Shown: positions 36,554-46,043 of the stretch, in pieces
Numbering within the stretch: position 1 is the first letter of the stretch
Layout: the number at the start of each line of letters is the position of its first letter
Made by a program: the position numbers and the translations under genes
Notes under the pieces: generated by a model
Told to the model about the DNA's origin: nothing
The model's input: only the letters and a program-made list of their open reading frames with translations
Databases searched by the model: none
Origin: Actinospineispora acaciae DSM 45401
Lineage (GTDB): Bacteria > Actinomycetota > Actinomycetes > Mycobacteriales > Pseudonocardiaceae
Direction: 5' to 3'
Assembly: GCF_000620785.1 (NCBI RefSeq)
Contig: NZ_JIAI01000001.1
Coordinates: 1,054,001-1,118,000 of the forward strand
DNA: 64,000 bases

Positions 36554-38218
36554 ATGAGCCGACCGCCGCAGCCAGCCGACCTGATCCTGACCAACGCCAC
36601 GGTGTACACGGTCGACGCCGACCGCCCGTGGGCGACCGACCTGGCGATCGGGTCCGGCACCCTGCTGGCGGTCGGTGACGAGGCGGACGCCGCCGCGCAC
36701 CGGGGCCCCGACACCGAGGTGCGCGACCTGGGCGGGGCGTACGTGCAGCCCGGCATGGTGGACGTGCACAACCACCACGCGCTGGCCGGGCGCGCCGAGC
36801 TGTTCGAGCTGACCCTCTCGGCGGCCCAAGGGTTCGACGAGGTGCTGGCGGCGGTGCGGAGCTGGGCGGCGCGGCTGGGGCCCGACCAGTGGGTGATCGG
36901 CGGCGGCTGGGGGTCCGGGCTGGTCGGCACGGTGTCCGAGGAGGCGGCCCGGCGCGCGCTCGACGACGCGGCCGGCGGGCGCCCGGTGCTGCTGGCGGAC
37001 GACAGCCGGCACAACCGGTGGGCCAGCTCGGCGGCGCTGCGGCTGGCCGGGATCGCGGACGACACCCCGGATCCGGCCGGCGGCGTGATCGTGCGTGACC
37101 CCAGGACGGGTGCGCCCTCCGGCCTGCTGCTGGAGGCCGCCGCCCAACCGGCGGAGCGGGCCGCGCGGGCGGAGGCGGCCACCACCGCCGAGCAACACGT
37201 CGCCGCCTCGCGCCGGGCGATCGAGATCCTGCACTCCTACGGGGTGACGGCGTTTCAGGACGCGGCGGTCTCGGTGGACATCCTGGGCGCCCTGCACGCG
37301 CTCGACGGCGCCGGCGACCTGCACGCCTGGGTGGTCAGCTCGATGTTGATCAACGACCAGATCTTCGGGTTCGAGCCCGTCGGGAAGGCCCTGATCGAGG
37401 TCGGCCACGGGTACCGGAGCACCCACCACCGGCCGGACTTCGTCAAGATCTTCCTGGACGGGGTGCCGCCGACCCGCACGGCGGCGTTCCTGGAGCCCTA
37501 CCTGCCGGACGACGCGCACGGCGCCTGCCACCGGGGCGAGACCACCATGCGCCCGGACGAGCTGGTGGACTGGCTGCGCACGGTGGCCGGCGCCGGGCTG
37601 TCCACGAAGATCCACTGCACCGGGGACGCGTCGGTGCGCGCGGCGCTGGACGCGATCGAGCGGGTGCGCGGCGAGGGGCACCGGGAGGTGCGGTTCCAGA
37701 TAGCGCACGGCCAGTTCGTGCACCCCGACGACGTCCCCCGGTTCGCCGCGCTGGGGGTGTCGGCGGACATCTCGCCGTTCATCTGGTGGCCCGGGGTGAT
37801 CCCGTCGGCGATCGCGGAGGTGCTGCCCGCCGAGCTGGCCGGCCACATGCAGCCGAACCGGGCGCTGCTGGACTCCGGGGCGCTGGTCGCCGGCGGCTCG
37901 GACTGGCCGGTGAGCGAGACGCCGAACGCCTGGGAAGGCATCCAGGGGCTGGTGACCAGGCAGGACCCGAACGGTCAGCACCCGGGGTCGCTCTGGCCGG
38001 AGCAGGCGATCACGCTGGAGGAGGCCATCGCCGTGTTCACCCGCAACTCGGCCGTCGCGACGGGCCTCGACGACGTGACGGGCTCGCTCACCCCCGGGCG
38101 GTCCGCCGACTTCCTGGTGCTGAACCAGAACCCGTTCGAGGTCCCGGCCACCGAGCTGGCGCGCACCCACGCCGTGCAGACCTGGTTCGCCGGCCGGCAG
38201 GTGTTCTCCCGCGACTAG
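36554..38218 (+). CDS. Amidohydrolase-3 family metal-dependent hydrolase
   Basis: 554-residue cytosolic hydrolase of the amidohydrolase-3 group (N-substituted amino-acid or formamide hydrolases and exoenzyme-like proteins). Motifs: GMVDVHNHHALAG near residue 70 (metal HxH-type region), KIFLDGVPPTRTAAF near 300, KIHCTGDASVRAALDAIE (His), FQIAHGQFVHPDD (His) and GGSDWPVSE (Asp). I start at 36554, where GAGGAGC precedes the ATG; an ATG at 36542 overlaps that site. No signal peptide. Substrate unknown. It differs from the lipoprotein relative at 58621. Confidence 0.88.
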   Translation: MSRPPQPADLILTNATVYTVDADRPWATDLAIGSGTLLAVGDEADAAAHRGPDTEVRDLGGAYVQPGMVDVHNHHALAGRAELFELTLSAAQGFDEVLAAVRSWAARLGPDQWVIGGGWGSGLVGTVSEEAARRALDDAAGGRPVLLADDSRHNRWASSAALRLAGIADDTPDPAGGVIVRDPRTGAPSGLLLEAAAQPAERAARAEAATTAEQHVAASRRAIEILHSYGVTAFQDAAVSVDILGALHALDGAGDLHAWVVSSMLINDQIFGFEPVGKALIEVGHGYRSTHHRPDFVKIFLDGVPPTRTAAFLEPYLPDDAHGACHRGETTMRPDELVDWLRTVAGAGLSTKIHCTGDASVRAALDAIERVRGEGHREVRFQIAHGQFVHPDDVPRFAALGVSADISPFIWWPGVIPSAIAEVLPAELAGHMQPNRALLDSGALVAGGSDWPVSETPNAWEGIQGLVTRQDPNGQHPGSLWPEQAITLEEAIAVFTRNSAVATGLDDVTGSLTPGRSADFLVLNQNPFEVPATELARTHAVQTWFAGRQVFSRD

Positions 38219-38226
38219 CGTGTGGT

Positions 38227-39369
38227 TCAGGCGATGACGAAGCGCTGCAGGTCCTGGCCCACGGTGACGGGGCCGTCGTAGCCCTGCCGGGCCCAGTTCG
38301 TCCACTTGTCGATGTTGATCGGGCTCTCCACCAGGTCGCCGATGTGCGACAGGACCAGCTTCTTGGCCTGCGCCTTCTGTGCGATGGGGCCGAGCTCCTG
38401 GACCAGGACGTGCGACTGGAGCATGTGGTCGAGCACGGCCGGGTTCGGGTTCGCGCCCTCCACGCTGATCGCCTCGTGCACCAGGATGTCGGTGCCCCGG
38501 GCGAGCGTGATCAGGTTGTCGGTCTTGGCGGTGTCGCCGGAGAAGGTGACCGAGCCGTACGCGGTGTCGAACCGGAAGGCGAACGCCGGGAACACCGGGC
38601 CGTGCGGCACCAGCGTGGCCGTGACCTGGACCCGGTCGTCGCGCATCACCGGGAACGGCTGGGTGGGCGGCGCCGTCGTGGCGTAGCTCGCGCCGACCTC
38701 GGGCAGCGCGATCTCGTGCACCTGGCTGAGCGTGCGCGGGTCGCGGATGGACATGTCGCGCATGAAGATGTTCGTGCTGTACGCGTAGGCCTCATGGGCC
38801 TTCTCGGTCATCTCGGCGGTCCCCGGGGCGGGCGGGGCCACCGTCGGCGCCTGGCCGCCTCCGAAGGCGGCCGGCAGCCCGCCGGCCGGGCCGGGGCCGT
38901 ACACCGCGATGGGTCCGGCGAGGCTGTCCTTGTGGGTGTTCGGGATGTGCCCGCCGAGCATGAAGAAGTTGTAGTAGTCGGCGATGTGGTCGGCGTGCAG
39001 GTGGGTCAGGAAGATCGCGCTCAACGAACGCAGCGTGAGCCCGGCCCGCAGGTACTGGGTGGCCGCCGAGCGGCCGCAGTCGATCACGTAGGTCCGCCCG
39101 TCCACGATCAACGCCGAGGCGATCCCGGTGCGGTCGGCCTCGATCGGCGGCCCGGCCTGGGTGCCGAGCAGCACCAGCTCCAGCTTCCCCCGGGGCGGCG
39201 GCTGGGCGCTGGGTGCCGTGGTGCCCGCCGGGGCCGGGGTGGTGCCGCTGGGTGCGCAGCCCGCGATCCCGGCCAGCGCGGCCAGCCCACCGACTCCGGA
39301 CAACACCGAGCGCCTTGCCAGCCGGCCCGCGCCCGCCCCGGCGTCCGAGCAACAGTTGATCAGACCCAT
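38227..39369 (-). CDS. Secreted metallo-beta-lactamase-fold lipoprotein
   Basis: 380 residues. The N-terminus carries a twin-arginine signal (LARRSVLSGVGGLAALAGIA) and a lipobox ending at the Cys of GCAPSG, so the enzyme is exported folded and anchored outside the membrane. The catalytic domain is RNase Z/arylsulfatase-like: FLTHLHADHIADYY (HxHxDH), LVPHGPVFPAF, TFSGDTAKTDNL and VLSHIGD. An insertion rich in Gly-Pro separates the motifs. Start at 39369 chosen over 39426 because the signal peptide follows. Probably hydrolyses a phosphoester, sulfate ester or lactone; substrate unknown. Convergent with the amidohydrolase-3 gene. Confidence 0.87.
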   Translation of the reverse strand: MGLINCCSDAGAGAGRLARRSVLSGVGGLAALAGIAGCAPSGTTPAPAGTTAPSAQPPPRGKLELVLLGTQAGPPIEADRTGIASALIVDGRTYVIDCGRSAATQYLRAGLTLRSLSAIFLTHLHADHIADYYNFFMLGGHIPNTHKDSLAGPIAVYGPGPAGGLPAAFGGGQAPTVAPPAPGTAEMTEKAHEAYAYSTNIFMRDMSIRDPRTLSQVHEIALPEVGASYATTAPPTQPFPVMRDDRVQVTATLVPHGPVFPAFAFRFDTAYGSVTFSGDTAKTDNLITLARGTDILVHEAISVEGANPNPAVLDHMLQSHVLVQELGPIAQKAQAKKLVLSHIGDLVESPINIDKWTNWARQGYDGPVTVGQDLQRFVIA

Positions 39370-39464
39370 GGCGGGACGGTACGGCGCGTTGGCCCGGTGA
39401 CGGAACGTTCGTTGCCGACCGCGCACCGTGAAACAACTTTTAGTTCGCTCTCGGACAAACGTGG

Positions 39465-39932
39465 TCAGGGCCGCGAGAGCGGAAGCGGGCGGTCCTCGAC
39501 GACGCGCTTCATGACGATGGTGGAGGTGAGCCGCTGCACGCCGGGCAGGGCGGCCAGCGTCTCGTCGCGCAGCGCCGCGTACCCGTCAAGATCGGGGGCG
39601 GTGACGCGCACCAGGTAGTCGGGGTCGCCGAACAGCCGCTCCGCGTGCCGGACCTCGGGGACGGCGGCCAGCGCGGACTCGAACGCGGTGATGGTGGCGG
39701 CGTCCTCACGGTCCATGGTGACGCTGACCAGCACCTCGAAGCCGAGGCCGACGGCGGCGGCGTCGATCACCGCGCGGTAGCCCCTGATCGCTCCCGACCG
39801 CTCCAGCTCGCGCAGCCGCCGGTGGCAGGGCGCGGCGCTGAGCCGTACCCGCTGGGCCAGCTCCGTGACGGTGAGCCGGCCCTCCACCTGAAGCTCGGCA
39901 AGGATCTTTCTGTCGATCGCGTCCACGCGCAC
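39465..39932 (-). CDS. Lrp/AsnC-family regulator
   Basis: 155-residue regulator. Helix-turn-helix at the N-terminus (VDAIDRKILAELQVEGRLTV, RVRLSAAPCHRRLRELERSG) and a RAM effector domain (VTMDREDAATITAFESAL, PDYLVRVTAPDLDGYAALRD). GTG at 39932 with AAAGGATC upstream; the open frame continues to 40151 but without family likeness. Divergent from the PQ-loop transporter gene, and Lrp-type regulators commonly control such a neighbour in response to an amino acid. Confidence 0.93.
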   Translation of the reverse strand: MRVDAIDRKILAELQVEGRLTVTELAQRVRLSAAPCHRRLRELERSGAIRGYRAVIDAAAVGLGFEVLVSVTMDREDAATITAFESALAAVPEVRHAERLFGDPDYLVRVTAPDLDGYAALRDETLAALPGVQRLTSTIVMKRVVEDRPLPLSRP

Positions 39933-40008
39933 GATCCTTTCAGTCTCCCCGGCGCCCAGGGCATGGATTCGCACGAATGCATCCCTGCATCTGTCGTACG
40001 TTCGCTGA

Positions 40009-40632
40009 GTGGACGGGATCGTGGAGTGGCTGCCGGTCGCGGCGGCGGTGTTCGCGGTGCCGCAGTTCCTGCCGCAGCTGGCCAGTCTCTGGCGCTCCGG
40101 CGACACGGCCGGGCTGTCCTGGTCGTGGGCGGCGCTGACCAGCGTGAGCAACGGCGGCTGGATCGCCTACTTCGCGCTGTCCGGGTTCTGGACGGCGCTG
40201 GTGCCGGCGACCTCAGTGACGGTGCTGGCCGGCGCGCTCGCCGTGCTGCTCGCCCGCCGGGTGCGGGTCCCGCGCCGGCACGCCGCGGTCGCCGGCGGCT
40301 GGGCCGCGCTGCTCGCGGTCGCCTGGGCGGTGGCCGGCCGCGCCGGGATCGGCACCGCGCTGGCCGCGTCGTTCGTGCTGCAGGTCGTGCCGTCGGTGTG
40401 GACGGCGTACCGCACCGACCGCCCGACCGGGATCTCGGTCGGGACCTGGTGGCTGATCCTCGCCGAGCTGGCCTGCTTCGGGGTCTACGGGGTGTACAGG
40501 TCGGACCCCCGGCTGATCGTGCTGGGCTGCACGGGGGTGGCGGCCAGCGTGCTCATGCTGGCCCGCGCCTACCGGTACTCGGGGTGCAGGGACAGGGCGA
40601 TGAACGACAGCGGCCGGTCTACCCGCTCGTAG
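40009..40632 (+). CDS. PQ-loop (SemiSWEET/transporter-like) membrane protein
   Basis: 207-residue membrane protein with about six to seven helices in two PQ-loop repeats: FAVPQFLPQLASLWRSGDTA with the SW motif GLSWSW, and a second degenerate copy LQVVPSVWTAYRTDRPTGIS. Such proteins move sugars or amino acids down gradients. GTG start at 40009, 76 bases from the Lrp start. GCAT-containing repeats in the gap (about 39961-39990) could be Lrp sites. The C-terminal 64 bases overlap the end of the convergent cupin gene, giving a charged tail (CRDRAMNDSGRSTRS). Confidence 0.8.
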   Translation: MDGIVEWLPVAAAVFAVPQFLPQLASLWRSGDTAGLSWSWAALTSVSNGGWIAYFALSGFWTALVPATSVTVLAGALAVLLARRVRVPRRHAAVAGGWAALLAVAWAVAGRAGIGTALAASFVLQVVPSVWTAYRTDRPTGISVGTWWLILAELACFGVYGVYRSDPRLIVLGCTGVAASVLMLARAYRYSGCRDRAMNDSGRSTRS

Positions 40633-40994
40633 CCCAGCGGGCAGTGCCTGGTGCCGGCCGGGATGTAGATGGCCGTCGAGGTGTCGATGACGTGCGTGGT
40701 GCCGTCGAGGTCGATGTGCGCCACGGCGCCGAGGTCGTCCAGGTCGTCGGGGTTGTTGCCCATGAAGAGCAGCACCTCGTCGTAGTCGTGGGTGTGTTCG
40801 AGCACGTACGGGTTGGGCGTGGGCACCCGGTAGATCCAGCTGTAGGCGACGTGCACCTTGCTGGCGGGCACCTGCCGGCCGCTCATCATGGCGAAGGCGC
40901 CGCTGGTGCCGCCCTCGACCTCGCCGTAGGCGAGCACGCCTTCGTTCGGCAGCTCCTCGCGGACCATCTTGCGGACGATGTAGCTCTCGGACAT
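40569..40994 (-). CDS. Small cupin-fold protein
   Basis: 141 residues, single beta-barrel. Metal-type motif LEHTHDYDEVLLFMG (His-x-His...Glu) near residue 66 and a second His in PAGTRHCPLGY near 115, the two cupin motifs. Could be an isomerase, dioxygenase or sensor. Last gene of the leftward operon from 48641; it follows the aldo/keto reductase by reading order is wrong way round: it lies nine bases beyond that gene's stop. Its 3' end overlaps the PQ-loop gene by 64 bases. Confidence 0.8.
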   Translation of the reverse strand: MSESYIVRKMVREELPNEGVLAYGEVEGGTSGAFAMMSGRQVPASKVHVAYSWIYRVPTPNPYVLEHTHDYDEVLLFMGNNPDDLDDLGAVAHIDLDGTTHVIDTSTAIYIPAGTRHCPLGYERVDRPLSFIALSLHPEYR

Positions 40995-41003
40995 GCGGCT
41001 CCC

Positions 41004-42002
41004 CTACCTCGTCGATTCCTCTGCCACCGGCCCCTGGCCGGCCCCGGTGCGGTGCACGGCGGCGTGCAGCTCGGCCAGGTCGTCGCGGCCGAGGTCCAGG
41101 TCCAGCGCGGGCGCCCAGCCGTCGACCTGGTCGGGGGTGCGGGCGCCGACGATCACGCCGGTGACACCGGTTTGCGCCGCCGCCCAGGCCACCGGGACCA
41201 CCGCCGGCCCCACCTCGTGACGGGCGGCGACCGGGCGCAGCGCGTCCTGCAGGGCCAGGTTGCGGGACAGCTTGGGCTCGGTGAACTCGGCGGCCCGCGA
41301 GCGCCAGTCGTCCTCGGGCAGCGCCGCCGCGCGGGCCTCGGTGAACGCGCCGGTGAGCAGCCCGAACTGCATCGGGCCGTACACGATCACGCCGGTCCCC
41401 CGCTCGGCGCACCACGGGATGACGTCCGCCAGCGCGGACCGGTTGACCAGCGACAGCGGCGGCTGCAGTGAACCCACCGGGCCGACGGCGGCGCAGCGCG
41501 CCAGCAGCTCGGTGTCGAAGTTCGAGACTCCCACCGCGCGCGCCTTGCCCTCACGCACCAGCGCCAGCATCGTCGCCCAGGACTCCTCGACCGGCGGGCC
41601 GGACGGATCCGGGTCGTGGATCTGGTACAGGTCGATGTGGTCCACGCCGAGCCGGCGCAGCGAGTCCTCGCACTCGCGCCGGATCGACTCCGGCCAGAGG
41701 CTGGTGTCCTCGTCGCCGCGCTCGTTCCAGACCAGCCCGCACTTGGTGAACACCAGCGGCCGGTCCGCCTCGGGCAGCTCGCGCAGCGCCCGCCCGACCA
41801 CCAGCTCGGAATGCCCGTGGCCGTAGACCGGCGCGGTGTCCACCCAGTTCACGCCGCGCTCGACCGCCCGGTGCAGGGCGGCGACCGAGTCGTCGTCGTC
41901 CTGCGCGCCCCAGCCCATCGCGCCGGGGCCGCCCATCGCCCAGGTGCCCAGGCCGACCCGGCTGATGCTCAGGCCGGTGTCGCCCAGCTCGTGTCGGGTC
42001 AT
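41004..42002 (-). CDS. Aldo/keto reductase
   Basis: 332-residue NADPH-dependent TIM-barrel reductase. Catalytic tetrad Asp55, Tyr60 (DTAPVYGHG), Lys87 (FTKCG) and His129 (QIHDPD), plus the cofactor-site segments VGVSNFD and VGARTPDQV. The ATG at 42002 overlaps the stop of the CocE-like gene (ATGA). It probably reduces a carbonyl product of the upstream hydrolases, or oxidises an alcohol; the substrate is not predictable. Confidence 0.92.
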   Translation of the reverse strand: MTRHELGDTGLSISRVGLGTWAMGGPGAMGWGAQDDDDSVAALHRAVERGVNWVDTAPVYGHGHSELVVGRALRELPEADRPLVFTKCGLVWNERGDEDTSLWPESIRRECEDSLRRLGVDHIDLYQIHDPDPSGPPVEESWATMLALVREGKARAVGVSNFDTELLARCAAVGPVGSLQPPLSLVNRSALADVIPWCAERGTGVIVYGPMQFGLLTGAFTEARAAALPEDDWRSRAAEFTEPKLSRNLALQDALRPVAARHEVGPAVVPVAWAAAQTGVTGVIVGARTPDQVDGWAPALDLDLGRDDLAELHAAVHRTGAGQGPVAEESTR

Positions 42003-43744
42003 CGCGGGCTCCAGGGTCGGGTGGCGCCGGCCGGCGCGACGGGCAGGACCAGGCGGGACAGGTGGGCCGGTTCGTGGTGGACGGTCTGGTGCGCGCTGGC
42101 CACCTCGGCGGACTCGCCGAACGGGGCGCCGGTGTTGGGGTTGCGGTCGTAGTGCGGGAAGTTGCTGCTGGACACCTCCAGCCGGATGCGGTGGCCGGGG
42201 GCGAACACGTTGCTGGTCGCGCCGAGGTCGATGGTGTACTCGGTGACCTCGCCTGAGACCAGCGGTTGCGGGGTGCTGGGTGACGCGCGGTAGCGGGCGC
42301 GCAGGATGCCGTCGGTGAGGTTGCGGGCGTAGCCGCACGGCTCGACGTCGACCAGCTTCGCCGTCCAGTCGGTGTCCGGGGCCGACGAGCCGGCGTGCAG
42401 CACCAGCCGCACCGGGCCGGTGACCTCGACCGGCTCGGCCAGCGGCGCCGAGGTGTAGACCAGGACGTCCTGGCGCGCCTCGATCGGGCGCTGGTCGAAG
42501 ACGCCGCCGACGGTGTGCACGGGGCTGCAGCACAGGCCGCCGCCGAGCGTCGGCACCGGGTCGCGGGGGTTGTAGACGTAGCTGTCCGGCGGCTCGGCGG
42601 CCGGCTGTTCGCGGCTGAGCACGCCGTCGCCGTTCAGCGTGTTCGCCAGCCCGCCGCTGCGCAGGTACCAGTCCTGCCACTGCGTACCCGGCAGCGGCCA
42701 GCCGTCGGCCACCCGCCACCGGTCCGCGCCCATGGTGAACAGCAGCACCGGCGGCTCGGCGCCGATGCCGTCGTCCGCGTCGCGCAGCCAGGCGTCGAAC
42801 CAGCGCAGCTGCATGCCGTCGGCGTCGACGGCCGGTCCGGTGGCGCGGCGGCCGAAGTTCCACGACCCGACCGGGTTGCCGGTGAAGATGCCGGCGTGCT
42901 GCCACGGCCCGATCAGCATCCGCTGCCGCCCGCGCACCTCCTCCGGCGCCCGCGAGCGCATGCCGGCGAAGTTCTCCAGGGTGCCGCCGTTGAAGATGTC
43001 GTACCAGCCGCCCAGGTTGAACGACGCTACCGAGATCGTCTCGTAGTCGCGGGACACGTCGATGTCGCGCCAGAACTCGTCGTAGTCGGGGTGCACCAGC
43101 CAGTCCCGGTAGTACGGGGCGATCTTGGCCAGCGAGGGGTGGTCGGAGAGAGGCAGCCGGGCGGCCCGTTCGGCCAGCTCGTCCGCGCCGTCGATCAGGT
43201 CCTCGCGGATCGCCTCCGGCGCCCCGCCGTCGCGGCGCACCCCCGCGAGCGCCAGCGCGTGGGTCCACCCGAGGCTGAAGCTGAGCTGGAACGCGCCGCC
43301 CCGGTAGGTCCAGCCGTGGTGGTAGTTCGAGGACGTGACGTTTGGCGCGATCGCCTTGAGCGCCGGGTGCCCTGACCTGGCCGCCTGCCACTGGGTGACC
43401 CCGTCGTAGGAGCCGCCGAACATGCCGACCTTGCCGTCGCACCACGGCTGCGCGGCGATCCAGTCGACGGTGTCGTAGCCGTCCTCGCGCTCGTTGACGA
43501 ACGGGGTGAACGTCCCGTCCGACTCGCCGCGCCCCCGGATGTCCTGCAGGACCACGGCGTACCCGGCGCTGGCCGCGCGCAGCGTGAACGTGCCGTACAT
43601 GTCCAGGCTGGAGCGGTCGTACGGGGTGCGGAAGACCAGCGCCGGGTTGCGCCCGCCGCCGGCCGGGCGGTAGACGTCCGCCCTCGTGACCGTCCCGTCA
43701 CGCAGCGGGATCGGCACCCCCCTGTCGACTGTCAGGCTCGACAT
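41999..43744 (-). CDS. CocE/NonD-family hydrolase (X-Pro dipeptidyl-peptidase S15 type)
   Basis: 581-residue serine hydrolase. N-terminal alpha/beta domain with nucleophile Ser112 in MFGGSYDG, preceded by QDIRGRGESDG; acid and His lie further on (WQHAGIFTG region). A C-terminal jelly-roll domain (PVEVTGPVRLVLHAGSSAPD, VFAPGHRIRLEVSSSNFPHY) completes the fold, as in cocaine esterase and glutaryl-acylases. No signal peptide, so cytosolic. In an operon with a formamidase-like enzyme and binding proteins, it likely cleaves an ester or amide of an imported compound. Confidence 0.92.
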   Translation of the reverse strand: MSSLTVDRGVPIPLRDGTVTRADVYRPAGGGRNPALVFRTPYDRSSLDMYGTFTLRAASAGYAVVLQDIRGRGESDGTFTPFVNEREDGYDTVDWIAAQPWCDGKVGMFGGSYDGVTQWQAARSGHPALKAIAPNVTSSNYHHGWTYRGGAFQLSFSLGWTHALALAGVRRDGGAPEAIREDLIDGADELAERAARLPLSDHPSLAKIAPYYRDWLVHPDYDEFWRDIDVSRDYETISVASFNLGGWYDIFNGGTLENFAGMRSRAPEEVRGRQRMLIGPWQHAGIFTGNPVGSWNFGRRATGPAVDADGMQLRWFDAWLRDADDGIGAEPPVLLFTMGADRWRVADGWPLPGTQWQDWYLRSGGLANTLNGDGVLSREQPAAEPPDSYVYNPRDPVPTLGGGLCCSPVHTVGGVFDQRPIEARQDVLVYTSAPLAEPVEVTGPVRLVLHAGSSAPDTDWTAKLVDVEPCGYARNLTDGILRARYRASPSTPQPLVSGEVTEYTIDLGATSNVFAPGHRIRLEVSSSNFPHYDRNPNTGAPFGESAEVASAHQTVHHEPAHLSRLVLPVAPAGATRPWSPR

Positions 43745-43754
43745 GAATCCCCTC

Positions 43755-44888
43755 TCAGGACTTCGCGGCGATCTTGGCCTGCTGCCAGCCGGCCAGGAAC
43801 TCGTTGAGGCCGACCAGGTTCGGGTCGTCGGGCTTGGCGGGTGGGAAGTTCACCGAGGGGTTCTCGGCGAACAGCTTGGGCAGGTCGTCCACCGGGACGC
43901 TCTGCCGGTACCAGTCCGGCAGCCATGTCGTCGCGCCCTTGATCCCGGGCACCGAGGGCGAGCGTTCGGCGATCGCGCGGCCCACCTCCGGGGTGAGGAA
44001 GTTGTCGAGGAACTCGTGCACGGCGCCGGTGTGCTCGGCGTTCTTCACCGTGGAGAGCAGCACGCCGTAGCTGGTCCCGCCCTCCTTCATCGCGACGGTC
44101 GCGCGGAAGGACTTCTTGCCCTGGTCGAGCATCTTCGGCAGGAATCCCAGCTCGACGCCGCAGGCGATCACCTCGCCGGAGCCCATCAGCGTGGCCAGGT
44201 CCGCCGCCGAGCGCGGCAGCGCCCTGGCCTGCCTGATGAACCGGGTCACCAGCGCGATCGCCTCGGCCAGTTGCGGCCTGGTGAGCTTCGACGCGTCGTA
44301 GCCCAGCAGCCGGGCGCCGCTCTCCATCGAGCCGGGGTCGTCGAGCACGGCGATCCGGCCCTTGTACTTCGGGTCGAGCAGGTCGAAGTACGAGGTCGGC
44401 GCCGGCATCTCCGCCGAGTCGTAGACGATGCCGCTGACCGCCCAGTACTTCGGGATGCCGATCACCCGGCCCTGGGCGTCGCGTTGGGTGCCGGCGAAGC
44501 TGGGGCCGCCGAAGTCCTGGATCACGTTGGCGTAGTGGGGGATGCGGGCGGTGTCGATCGGCGCGAACAGGTCCAGGCTCTGCCAGCCGGTGCGGAACTG
44601 GTTGATCCAGTTGACCAGGTTCACGCCCTGGGTGCCGCCGGCGGCGAGCTTCTGCAGCGCGGTGGTGTCGTCGGGGACGAACTGCGGGCGGACCACCACG
44701 CGGCTGCGCCGCAGCCAGTCCTCGAAGGACGGCACCTTGTGCAGCAGCTCCATGGTGTCGCTGCCGCCCATGAAGTTGATCTCCCCGCCGGAGCCGCCGT
44801 CGTCGTCACCGGAGCCGCAGGCCGTTGCCAGCGTGGTCAGCCCGGTCGCGGCCGCCAGCCGGAACAGGGTGCGGCGGTTGGCGATCAC
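43755..44888 (-). CDS. PotD-like ABC substrate-binding lipoprotein, copy 1
   Basis: 377 residues with a lipoprotein signal (RRTLFRLAAATGLTTLATAC). The mature part is a polyamine-type (family 1/PotD-like) binding protein, with HKVPSFEDWLRR, YANVIQDFGGPSFAGTQRDAQ-type and LMGSGEVIACGVELGFLP segments. It is a close paralogue of the next gene, sharing long nearly identical blocks; divergence is concentrated in ligand-site stretches (KYWAVSG versus ETWSVSG, CGVELGF versus CPVDASF). ATG overlaps the stop of copy 2. Confidence 0.9.
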   Translation of the reverse strand: MIANRRTLFRLAAATGLTTLATACGSGDDDGGSGGEINFMGGSDTMELLHKVPSFEDWLRRSRVVVRPQFVPDDTTALQKLAAGGTQGVNLVNWINQFRTGWQSLDLFAPIDTARIPHYANVIQDFGGPSFAGTQRDAQGRVIGIPKYWAVSGIVYDSAEMPAPTSYFDLLDPKYKGRIAVLDDPGSMESGARLLGYDASKLTRPQLAEAIALVTRFIRQARALPRSAADLATLMGSGEVIACGVELGFLPKMLDQGKKSFRATVAMKEGGTSYGVLLSTVKNAEHTGAVHEFLDNFLTPEVGRAIAERSPSVPGIKGATTWLPDWYRQSVPVDDLPKLFAENPSVNFPPAKPDDPNLVGLNEFLAGWQQAKIAAKS

Positions 44889-46012
44889 CGCGCGCCGACC
44901 TTGGCCTGTTGCCAGCCGGTGAGGAACTCGCTCAGGCCTATCCGGTCCGGGCCGGTGGCCTGCGCAGGCGGGAAGTCGAGCGACGGGTTGTCGTGGAACA
45001 GCTTGGGCAGGTCGTTCACCGGGACGCTCTCGGTGTACCAGTCCGGCAGGTACTTGGTCGCGCCCTTGATCGCCATCACCGACGGTGAGCGTTTCGCCAT
45101 CGCCTGCGCCACGTCGTCGGTCAGGAAGTGGTCGAGGAACGCGTGCACGGCGTCGGTGTCGTCGGCGTTCTTGAGGGTGGACATCAGCGTGCCGTAGCTG
45201 AAGCCGCCCTCCTTGAGCGCGATCGTCACCCGGAACGACTTCTTGCCCTGGTCGAGCATCTTGGGCAGGAACGAGGCGTCCACCGGGCAGGCGATCACCT
45301 CGCCGGAGCCCATCAGCGTGGTCAGGTCCGCGGAGCCCTGCGGCAGCGCGCGGCAGGCCTTCACGAACCGGCCCATCAGGTCGATGACCTCACGGAACTG
45401 GGCCTTGGTCAGGGCCGGCGGATCATACCCGAGGATCAGGCAGCCGATGATCATCGTCGCCCCGGGGTCGTCGAGCATCGCGACCCTGCCCTTGTACTTC
45501 GGGTCGAGCAGGTCGGTGTACGAGGTCGGCGCGGGCATGGCCGCCGAGTCGTAGACGATGCCGCTGACCGACCAGGTCTCGGGGATCGCGATCACCCGGC
45601 CCTGGGCGTCGCGCTGGGTGCCGGCGAAGCTGGGGCCGCCGAAGTCCTGGATCACGTTGGCGTAGTGCGGGATCCGGGCGGTCTCGAGGGGCGCGAACAG
45701 GTCCAGGCTCCGCCAGCCGTTCCTGAACTGGTTGATCCAACTGACCAGGTTCACCCCCTGCGGGCCGCCGGCGGCCAGCTTCTGCAGCGCGGCGGTGTCG
45801 TCCGGGATGAACTGCGGGCGCACCACCACGCCGTCGCGCCGCAGCCAGTCCTCGAAGGACGGCACCTTGTGCAGGACCTCCATGTCGGAGGTGCCGCCCA
45901 TGTAGTTGATCGTCGCGCCGGAGCGGCCACCGCCGCCGCAGGCCGAGGCCAGGCCGGCGACCGTCGCGGCGGCACCGACCCGCAGAAAACCCCGACGATC
46001 GAGAAGCCTCAT
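44885..46012 (-). CDS. PotD-like ABC substrate-binding lipoprotein, copy 2
   Basis: 375 residues; twin-arginine-type lipoprotein signal (DRRGFLRVGAAATVAGLASAC). Same architecture as copy 1, from which it arose by tandem duplication. It lies 31 bases after the formamidase-like gene. The only transporter of matching type is the permease pair and ATPase at 51.4-54.2 kb, so two receptors probably feed one channel with different ligands (inference). Confidence 0.9.
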   Translation of the reverse strand: MRLLDRRGFLRVGAAATVAGLASACGGGGRSGATINYMGGTSDMEVLHKVPSFEDWLRRDGVVVRPQFIPDDTAALQKLAAGGPQGVNLVSWINQFRNGWRSLDLFAPLETARIPHYANVIQDFGGPSFAGTQRDAQGRVIAIPETWSVSGIVYDSAAMPAPTSYTDLLDPKYKGRVAMLDDPGATMIIGCLILGYDPPALTKAQFREVIDLMGRFVKACRALPQGSADLTTLMGSGEVIACPVDASFLPKMLDQGKKSFRVTIALKEGGFSYGTLMSTLKNADDTDAVHAFLDHFLTDDVAQAMAKRSPSVMAIKGATKYLPDWYTESVPVNDLPKLFHDNPSLDFPPAQATGPDRIGLSEFLTGWQQAKVGAR

Positions 46013-46043
46013 GAGAGATACCCCCTCCGCCGATCACTGCCGA

